Shown piece by piece: positions 57,419 to 64,000 of a stretch of DNA of 64,000 nt. A model generated the notes under the pieces. The model had not been told where the DNA came from and did not search any database. It saw only the letters and a program-made list of their open reading frames with translations. This stretch comes from JALZKA01 sp963725035. Lineage in GTDB: Bacteria; Actinomycetota; Thermoleophilia; Solirubrobacterales; 70-9. The translations under genes were made by a program, and so were the position numbers. The stretch lies in contig CAVRWX010000019.1 of the NCBI GenBank assembly GCA_963725035.1, positions 186,001 to 250,000 on the forward strand, given 5' to 3'. How positions within the stretch are numbered: the stretch's first letter is position 1; each line of letters begins with the position of its first letter.

Positions 57419-59680
57419 CTACGGAGGGAGCGCGGGCCGGCGGCCGTGCTCGATCGTGTGGACCGCAACGGCGCGATCCGCAGGGCAGTCCCACTGCCCG
57501 CGGCGCCAGCGGATCTCCGACCCGTCGGCGAGCACAGCCTTCGCGCGCCCACACCGAGGTTCGCCGTAGAGCGCGGCCTCGAGGGGCCGCTCGTCGCCGC
57601 GCGAGTCCTCCAGCCCGCGGCGGACGGCCTCGGCCGGATAGGTGACGATGATCGAGCCGCGACGGACCCAGATCGGGACGTGGTCGAGCGGCGCGACAGC
57701 GGTCACCTCCCGCCCTCCCTCGCAGGGCTCGCCGCTCCAGAAGTCGAGCCACTCGCCGTTCGGCAGATAGGTCCGCCGCTCGCGAGCGCCGTCTTCGAGC
57801 ACCGGCGCCACCCACATGGAGGGGCCGAAGCCGTAGGCATCGCCCACCGTCCACGAGTCCGGCTCGTCAGGTTCCAGGAGGCAGAGAGGGCGCATGATGG
57901 GCAGGCCGGTCCTGGCGGCCGTCCGGGCCGCCGCGCGGATGTAGGGCACAAGGCGCTCGTGGAGGAGAACGAGGTCACGGAAGGCGCGAAGCGTCTCGTC
58001 GTCATAGCGCCACGCCTCTTGGGCGAAGCGCCCATGCGCCTGCATCAGCGGCGTCAGCGCTCCGAAGGCTGCCCAGCGCACCAAGAGCTCCCTGGGGCAG
58101 CGCTTCGCCAGGCGCTCGCCAAGGTAGCCGCCGACGTCGTGCGACCAGTTGGAAAAGCCTGATGCCGCCGCGGTGAGGCTGGCCGTCACAAGGGTCCTGA
58201 GCGACCACCAGTCGGAGACCTGATCGCCGCCCCACGTGACCCCGGTCGCCTGCTGACCGGTCCAGCCGGGCCTGCCGAACAGAACGCCTTCGCCGGGATG
58301 GACCTCGTCGAGCACGTCCTGCATCGCCCGGCGATACAGATCCCCGTACTCCCACGCGACCTCGACGCCGCGGCGCCCGTCGGCAAAGACACCTTCGGGC
58401 GGGACGTAGTAGCCCTCGCCATCGTCCGCCTTGATCCCGGCGACACCCATCTCAAGAACCGCGCGCGCCTGCTCCTGCCACCACCGCGTCGCGCCGGGCG
58501 ACGTGAAGTCGACCATCGATCCCGTCCCCATCCACCAGCGCCCGACCCAGGGCTCCCCGTCGGGCGTACGGACGAAGTGCCCCGCACCGGCTCCGTCCGC
58601 GTAGTTCGAGGCGGCCTCGGAGTGCATTCGCTCGGACTCCGAATCGGGTGGGCGCTGTCCGTCGGAGGAGTCGAGGTTGGTCCACGGCGTCACCCAGACG
58701 ACGGTCCTCACCTCGTCGCGCTTCATGCCGGCGACGAGGCCCTCCGGGTCGGGGAACTGACGCCGGTTGAACTCCCAGGTGTTGTATTGCGTCTCCCACG
58801 GAGAGTCGATCACGATCGCGTCGAGCGGGATCCCGTGCTCGCGGTAGCCGTGCCAGTCCTCCTCGACGTCGCGTTGGTGCTCGTAGACGTCGCGGCTCTT
58901 CCAGTGACCGTAGGCCCACTCGGGAAGGACCGGGGGCATGCCCGTCATCCGCAGGTAGTCGCGAAGCTGCGCGACGGGCGAGCCGGCGCACATGAGGTGA
59001 AGGCGGAGGGGCCCGGCGGCCGCGAGCTGGGAGATGGAGTGGGTCGCCCGGGTCAGGTCCAGGTCGAGGCCCTGGCCGAAGGTCTCCGACCAGACGGCAC
59101 GCCCCGCGCTTGAAAGGAACCACGGCGCGGGCACGTAGTCGCCCTGCGGAACGCCGCCCACGTCGAGCATCTCGGGCGGGCAGTCAGGGCCCGTGTAGCG
59201 GCGGTCGGCGCCGAGCCGGATGCGGCGCCCGCTCTGGTCGAAGGGCTCGGCATGGCGCGCCCCGAGCCCGGTGACCCGCTCACCCGGCGCTGCGTCCCAC
59301 TCGGCCTCGAGCCGGAAGGGGGAAGGGTCCGCGCGGAGCTCGACGACGATCCGCGACTCGCTCGCGAGCGCGATCCCGATCACCACGTCTGAATCGCCGG
59401 CGCGGGCGGACAGGGTGACGCCGTGCCTGTCCTCTGACTCGACCCGGGCCTCTGCAACTGACACTCGCTCGCCCCAGGCTTCCTCTGCGACGACCCCCTC
59501 GGTCAGATGAATCAGGTGCTCGGTTTCCGTGCCGGAACGAAGGAAGAGCCGCGTTGCCACCAACACGGCTCTCCCAGAGTGCTCGACGCTGAGGAGTATG
59601 GGGTCGAGCGTGACCTCCACCGAGAGCGGACCGCGTGAGAGGTAGACGGTTCCAGCCCCGCGCTCTAGCGTCACGGCCAC
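57419..59680 (-). CDS. GH31 family alpha-glucosidase/alpha-xylosidase-like enzyme
   Basis: 753 aa, no signal peptide. An N-terminal beta-sandwich (residues 1-240) is followed by the GH31 barrel: 'LPEWAYGHWKSRDVYEHQRDVEEDWHGYREHGIPLDAIVIDSPWE', nucleophile 'VAGIKADDGEGYY' (KxD), 'VLFGRPGWTGQQATGVTWGGDQVSDWWSLRTLVTASLTAAASGFSNWSHDVGGYLG' (acid/base Asp in WGGD) and 'RYDDETLRAFRDLVLLHERLVPYI'. C-terminal sheets include 'MWVAPVLEDGARERRTYLPNGEWLDFWSGEPCEGG'. It should release alpha-linked glucose or xylose from a small glycoside. The divergent PHP-GT4 gene and a shared PHO box (59736) suggest a link to glycolipid or glycogen turnover under phosphate limitation, but this is an inference. Confidence 0.88.
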   Translation of the reverse strand: MAVTLERGAGTVYLSRGPLSVEVTLDPILLSVEHSGRAVLVATRLFLRSGTETEHLIHLTEGVVAEEAWGERVSVAEARVESEDRHGVTLSARAGDSDVVIGIALASESRIVVELRADPSPFRLEAEWDAAPGERVTGLGARHAEPFDQSGRRIRLGADRRYTGPDCPPEMLDVGGVPQGDYVPAPWFLSSAGRAVWSETFGQGLDLDLTRATHSISQLAAAGPLRLHLMCAGSPVAQLRDYLRMTGMPPVLPEWAYGHWKSRDVYEHQRDVEEDWHGYREHGIPLDAIVIDSPWETQYNTWEFNRRQFPDPEGLVAGMKRDEVRTVVWVTPWTNLDSSDGQRPPDSESERMHSEAASNYADGAGAGHFVRTPDGEPWVGRWWMGTGSMVDFTSPGATRWWQEQARAVLEMGVAGIKADDGEGYYVPPEGVFADGRRGVEVAWEYGDLYRRAMQDVLDEVHPGEGVLFGRPGWTGQQATGVTWGGDQVSDWWSLRTLVTASLTAAASGFSNWSHDVGGYLGERLAKRCPRELLVRWAAFGALTPLMQAHGRFAQEAWRYDDETLRAFRDLVLLHERLVPYIRAAARTAARTGLPIMRPLCLLEPDEPDSWTVGDAYGFGPSMWVAPVLEDGARERRTYLPNGEWLDFWSGEPCEGGREVTAVAPLDHVPIWVRRGSIIVTYPAEAVRRGLEDSRGDERPLEAALYGEPRCGRAKAVLADGSEIRWRRGQWDCPADRAVAVHTIEHGRRPALPP

Positions 59681-59735
59681 ACCAGGGAGTTCAACGCACT
59701 GAGCACGCTTTCCGGTTGCGATTCGGATAAGCGCC

Positions 59736-59768
59736 GTTCACAGCGGATTCACCTCCGTTTCCCAGATT
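59736..59768. promoter_or_regulatory. PHO box (three units) between GH31 and PHP-GT4 genes
   Basis: GTTCACAGCGG-ATTCACCTCCG-TTTCCCAGATT: three consecutive 11-bp units, the first two with exact TTCAC. A TAGAAG (59801-59806) in -10 position follows, 35 bp before the start of the PHP-GT4 gene. The box is 55 bp upstream of the divergent GH31 start. Confidence 0.75.
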
Positions 59769-59840
59769 CGTAACGGGAACAGCCGTTCGGGCGTCCAAGC
59801 TAGAAGCGTCCATATGCAGGCAAATCACAAGGGAGCAACG

Positions 59841-62161
59841 ATGATTCCCCACCGTGGCGCACGAGTAGACATGCATTGCCACTCCACCGCGTCCGAGCTG
59901 GCGAAGCTCGGAATCCAGCGCTCGATAGGACTGCCGGAGTGCGCGACGCCCCCCGAGGAGGCCTATGAGCTCGCCAGGCGGCGGGGCATGGACTTCTTCA
60001 CGCTGACCGACCACGACACGATCGCCGGCTGCCTCGAGCTGGCAGACCGGCCCGACGTCTTCATCTCCGAGGAGCTGACTGCCTGGTTCCCTGGCGAGCC
60101 CCAGGCGGTACACGTCCTCTGTTACGGCATCACTCCGGAGGACCACGAGTTCCTACAGAGCCACGCGTTCGACGTCGAGACGTGCGCTGCGTACCTGCAC
60201 GAGCACGGGATCGCGTGCGCACTCGCGCATCCCTTCTTCGAAGTCGCGGAGCCCCTGGAGGCGCGCCACCGGCGCCGGCTGGCGCAGCTCTTCGGAGTCT
60301 GGGAGATTCGCAACGGGTCGCGGGCTCGCGAGCTGAACATGCCGGCGGCCGTCTACATCGAGACCCACGGCGGCACGGGCATCGGCGGATCGGACGACCA
60401 CGCCGGGGTGGACATCGGGCGGACCTGGACCGAGACGCCGCCCGCGTCTTCCCCGGAAGAGTTTCTGGACCACGTGCGGGGCGGGCTCGCCGTGGCCGAC
60501 GGAGCGCAGGGCAGCGCAGCCAAGTGGGCCCACTCCGCGCTTGCGCTCGCCACGCGCTCGCTCCTTCGGGATTCGGAGAACCTCCCCGAGGGGAGCTGCA
60601 GCCCTGCGACCGTGCTCGAGATCGCTCAGCGGGTCGTCGGCGACGGGGCGATTCGCGGCGGGGAGGCGACGTCCGGCCTGGACGCCGGCGAGGTGACGGC
60701 GCTCCTTCGCGCCTGGCTCGACTCGGTGGGCCTTCCCCACGATCCGCGCCAGCTGATCGAGCTGATGCAGGAGGACGGCTTCAGCCACTCGGACCTCTAT
60801 CGCAAGGCGCGCCGCGCGCACGAGCGAAAGCTGCGCGACGCCATCGGCGAGGTGCAGCGCGTCGCCGAGACCGGCGAGGGATTCAAGGACGCGGCCCTGC
60901 CGCTGTTCGATTCGATGATCCCGGCCATTCCCTACGTGCCGGCGATGGCGATCCTGGGCGCGGAAAAGCGCAAGCTCGCCTCCCGCGACGGCGAGCCCAA
61001 GCGGGTCGCGCTGATCGTCGACGCGATCGGCTCGATGCACGGGGTGAGCCACACAGTCGAGCGTCTCCGCGAGCACGGAGTCCCCGGCTACGACGTCGAC
61101 GTGATCGGCACGGACTCGCGTGTCGACCGCCGGCTGCCGGCCGTCGCCGAGGTGGACGTGCCGCACTACCGCGGGCTCAGCATCGGGATCCCCAGCATTC
61201 CCGAGCTGGCCGAGACGCTCGCTGACGGCGCCTATGACGCGGTTCACGTCACGGCCCCGGTCCGGCCGGGATCGCCGCCGCGCTCATGGCGCGGATCGCG
61301 AACCTGCCGCTCGTCGCCAGCCATCACACGGAACTGGCCGCCTACGCGCGGCTTCGCTCAGGCGATCCGGGGCTCGAAACGGCGATGCGGGCAGCGTTGT
61401 CCCTCTTCTACTCGGGCTGCGAGCTCGTGCTCTCGCCGAGCGCCGCGGCCGACGAGTCGATCAACTCGGTCGGCATCCCGGCGGCCAGGATCCGCCGTTG
61501 GGAGCGCGGGGTGGACCTCGAGCTCTACAGCGGTGACAAGGCGAACCGGAACGCGTACCCCGGGAAGTTCAAGGTCCTCTACGCGGGACGCCTCTCCAAG
61601 GAGAAGGGCGTGGACCTCATGGCGGACGCGTTCGAGATCGCGCGCGAGCGCGACCCGCGTCTCCACCTGCTGCTTGCCGGCGGCGGGCCCGAGGAGGACG
61701 AGCTCAGAAAGCGCCTTGGCGACTCGGCCACCTTCCTCGGCTGGCTGGACCGCGAGGAGCTGGCGCAGGCGTACGCGAGCTCCGATCTCTTCGTCTTCTG
61801 CTCGACGACAGACACCTACGGCCAGGTGATCACCGAGGCGCAGGCAAGCGGGCTCCCCGTCGTCGCAGTGGACGAGGGCGGGCCGCGGACCCTGATCCGA
61901 AGCGGGGACACCGGCTGGCTGGTGGAGGCGGAGCCGCTCAGCGTGGCGGCGGGCATCGCCCAGCTCGCCGCCTCGCCGTATTTGCGCGACCACCTCAGGC
62001 GCAACGCTCTGCGGCGCGTCCGCGGACGCAGCTGGGATGCCGCATTCGGCCAGCTCGCCGCCTCGTACGACGAGGTGCTCCGCCGGCCGGAGCTCGCGGA
62101 GGCCGGCACGGATCTCGACCCGGTCCCGCGCGCTCCGGCCCCGATCCTGCGCGCGGCGTAG
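59841..62161 (+). CDS. PHP-domain / GT4 glycosyltransferase fusion protein (frameshifted)
   Basis: 773 aa once corrected. The ATG at 59841 follows AAGGGAG; an ATG at 59814 is an alternative. Residues 1-230 are a PHP phosphoesterase: 'VDMHCHSTASELAK' (HxH), 'FFTLTDHDTIAGCLEL', 'ISEELTAWFPGEPQAVHVLCYG', 'ALAHPFFEVAEPLEARH', 'GIGGSDDHAGVDIGRTWTE'. Residues 230-380 form a helical linker. From about 385 a GT-B glycosyltransferase family 4: 'VALIVDAIGSMHGVSHTVERLREHGV', then after loss of one G at about 61260 'IAAALMARIANLPLVASHHTELAAYAR', 'YAGRLSKEKGVDLMADAFE', 'LLLAGGGPEEDELRKRLG', 'ASSDLFVFCSTTDTYGQVITEAQASGLPVVAVDEGGP' (EX7E). GT4 enzymes of this kind make glycolipids; see the finding on lipid remodelling. 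Confidence 0.85.
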
Positions 62162-62179
62162 GACAGGAACCTGCCCAGC

Positions 62180-62201
62180 GTTCACCGCCCGTTGACAGCC
62201 G
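62180..62201. promoter_or_regulatory. PHO box before ppk
   Basis: GTTCACCGCCC-GTTGACAGCCG: two 11-bp units, the first matching the GTTCACC core known from Streptomyces PHO boxes, the second with one change. It lies 29 bp upstream of the GTG start of ppk and 18 bp after the stop of the glycosyltransferase gene. Confidence 0.7.
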
Positions 62202-62230
62202 CCGGCCCCGGCGAACTACCATCAGGGGCT

Positions 62231-64000
62231 GTGGCATTCGAGCTCAAGAGCCAGGCCGCAGACGAATACGTGCCCGACGCCGAGGAGGAGGCCGGCGAAG
62301 AGGCCGCGCCCGCGCCCGACCTCGAGGACCACAGCCTCTACTTCAACCGCGAGCTCTCGTGGCTCGAGTTCAACGACCGCGTCCTTCAGCTGGCCGAGGA
62401 CGAAAGCGTGCCGCTCCTCGAGCGCGTGAAGTTCTGCGCGATCTGGGAGTCGAACCTGGACGAGTTCTTCATGGTGCGCGTCGCGAACCTGGAGGACGCG
62501 CGCGAAGCCGGGCGCGAGGCCAGGGGCCCCGACGGCATGAGCATCGCCGCGCAGATCGAAGAGGTCACGAAGCGGGTGCTGGAGCAGCGCAAGCGCGTGA
62601 GCGCGGCGTTCAAGTCGATGCGCCCCGAGCTCGAGGAGAGCGGTGTGCGGATCCTGCCCGTGGCCGAGGCCTCGGACGAGGAGCGCGAGGAGCTCGCTCA
62701 CCTCTTCGAGCGCCAGGTGTTCCCGGCCCTGACCCCGCTGGTGATCGGACTCGGCAGACCGTTCCCCTATATCTCGAACCTCTCGCTGAGCCTCGCCGTC
62801 GCGCTCCGCGACCCCAAGCAGGACACCGACGTCCTCGCGCGGGTCAAGGTGCCGAAGGAGCTCCTTGGCCGGTTCCTGCCGCTCGGCGAGGACGGGACCA
62901 CGCTGGTGCCCCTTGACGACCTGATCGCCGCCAACGTCGGCTCTCTCTTCCCGGGCATGGAGGTGGTGGGCTTCTCGTTCTTCCGAGTCACCCGCGACAC
63001 CGACTACGACGTCTCGGACGAGGCCGACGACATGCTCCAGGCAGTCCAGGAGGAGCTCCGCCGCCGTCGCTTCGGCGAGGTCGTGCGCCTCGAGGTCGAG
63101 GCCGGCATGGACCCAAAGCTTCGCTCTCAGCTCGTCTCGGCGATGGGCTTGGAGGAGCGCGAGGCCTACGAGGTCAGCGGCCTGCTCGACCTGACCGATC
63201 TGTGGGACGTGTACGGCCTCAAGGGCCTGCCGTCACGACCTGCGGGACCCCGAGCACACGCCCGTCACCAAGCCCCGCCTGGTGGGCGAGGACGGGAAGG
63301 ACGCGGACGTGTTCGCCGCGATGCGGGAGGGGGACATCCTCGTCCACCACCCGTATGACTCCTTCAACACGTCTGTGGAGCGTTTCGTGCGCCAGGCCGT
63401 CGCGGACCCCGACGTGCTCGCGATCAAGCAGACCGTTTACCGCACCTCAGCCGACTCGCCGCTTGTCCCGTCGCTGATCGCCGCGGCGGAGCGCGGCAAG
63501 CAGGCGGTGTGCATGGTGGAGCTCAAGGCGCGCTTCGACGAGCAGGCGAACATCACCTGGGCGAAGAAGCTCGAGCAGGCGGGCGTGCACGTCGTCTACG
63601 GCATCCCGGCGCTGAAGACGCACGTCAAATGCATCCTTGTCGCGCGCCGCGAGGGCGACGGCGTGCGCCATTACGCCCACATCGGCACGGGCAACTACAA
63701 CCCGAAGACGGCCCGGATCTACACCGACCTGGGCATCTTTACCTGCGACGAGGACATCGGATCCGACATCGCCGAGATGTTCAACTACCTCACGGGCTAC
63801 GCGCGCCCGTCCAAGTACCGGAAGGCCCTGATCGCTCCGCTCAACCTGGCCGAGGAGATCCTCGCCGAGATCGACCGAACGATCGAGGCCCACTCGCCGG
63901 AGAATCCCGCGCGGATCCGCCTGAAGATGAACTCGCTCCTGGACGCCAGGTCGATCCAGGCGCTCTACCGTGCCTCGCAGGCGGGCGTGGAGGTTTTGCT
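62231..64000 (+). CDS. ppk: Polyphosphate kinase 1 (frameshifted; 3' end beyond the window)
   Basis: GTG at 62231 with AGGGGC upstream. After an acidic 30-residue leader the PPK1 N domain starts: 'LYFNRELSWLEFNDRVLQLAED', 'LLERVKFCAIWESNLDEFFMVRVANL', 'FPALTPLVIGLGRPFPYISNLSLSLAV'. At about 63230 one extra base follows 'DLWDVYGLKGLP'; the next frame reads 'DPEHTPVTKPRL', 'MREGDILVHHPYDSFNTSVERFVRQAVADPDVLAIKQTVYRTSADSPLV', 'MVELKARFDEQANITWAKKLEQAGVHVVYGIPALKTHVKCILVARRE' (the autophosphorylated His is expected in KTHVK) and 'YAHIGTGNYNPKTARIYTDLGIFTC'. It makes polyphosphate from ATP. Still open at 64000. Confidence 0.95.

Overview
The window is 64 kb of high-GC bacterial chromosome with short intergenic gaps, frequent ATGA/GTGA start-stop overlaps, GTG and TTG starts, and a strong G/C third-position bias. 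The gene set (single-polypeptide AceE pyruvate dehydrogenase, an Rpf-like secreted protein, a SmpB/tmRNA pair, an MsiK-type sugar ABC ATPase, PHO boxes made of 11-nt repeats, intradiol dioxygenase, many acyl-CoA enzymes) points to an Actinomycetota genome, most likely class Thermoleophilia (Solirubrobacterales-like). The class-level placement is an inference from gene style, not a search. No phage, plasmid, IS element or CRISPR array is visible.

Layout. 0-7.4 kb: end of rnr, smpB, a long Pro/Ala/Glu-rich coiled-coil protein, an FAD disulfide oxidoreductase, an M50 protease, an acetyltransferase, a ParB/sulfiredoxin-like protein, the tmRNA gene (ssrA, minus strand, easily missed because it holds no ORF) and greA. 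7.4-15 kb: secreted M1-type peptidase, an NAD(P)-binding protein, an ABC-2 exporter pair with two small genes, and a polar amino-acid ABC importer. 15-24 kb: two acyl-CoA dehydrogenases, a thiolase stub, and the aceE-aceF-lpdA operon with a lipoyl domain on both E2 and E3. 24-30.6 kb: mixed housekeeping genes (intradiol dioxygenase, RDD protein, rlmN, MFS, phosphoesterase, GH13). 30.6-34.8 kb: a trehalose/maltose-type ABC importer. 35-39 kb: a second ParB-like protein, a sugar kinase, an rpf-like gene behind a perfect CRP/GlxR-type site, SpoIIM-like and crotonase genes. 39-44 kb: HD phosphohydrolase and a zinc-uptake operon (binding protein, Zur/Fur, permease, ATPase, second permease) with a Zur-like palindrome on the first start codon.

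47-64 kb is a phosphate and polyphosphate island: a PhoB-type regulator, pstSCAB, phoU, ppx, a CHAD protein, a GH31 enzyme, a PHP-GT4 fusion glycosyltransferase and ppk. Five spaced sequences carrying TTCAC-like units repeated every 11 nt lie before the regulator, pstS, ppx, the PHP-GT4 gene and ppk. Together they predict one PHO regulon that couples phosphate uptake, polyphosphate turnover and probably a switch to phosphate-free glycolipids.

A striking property of this sequence is the number of one-base frameshifts in otherwise well conserved genes (oxidoreductase, both acyl-CoA dehydrogenases, the sugar ABC genes, zur, uppP, pstC, pstA, the PHP-GT4 gene, ppk). They are mostly single-base gains, with losses mainly in G runs. 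They are probably consensus errors, so I give the full extent of each gene and where the frame changes. Two small dispersed palindromic repeat families also occur: a 45-bp hairpin between convergent genes, and a GGTGCCAGGCACC motif.
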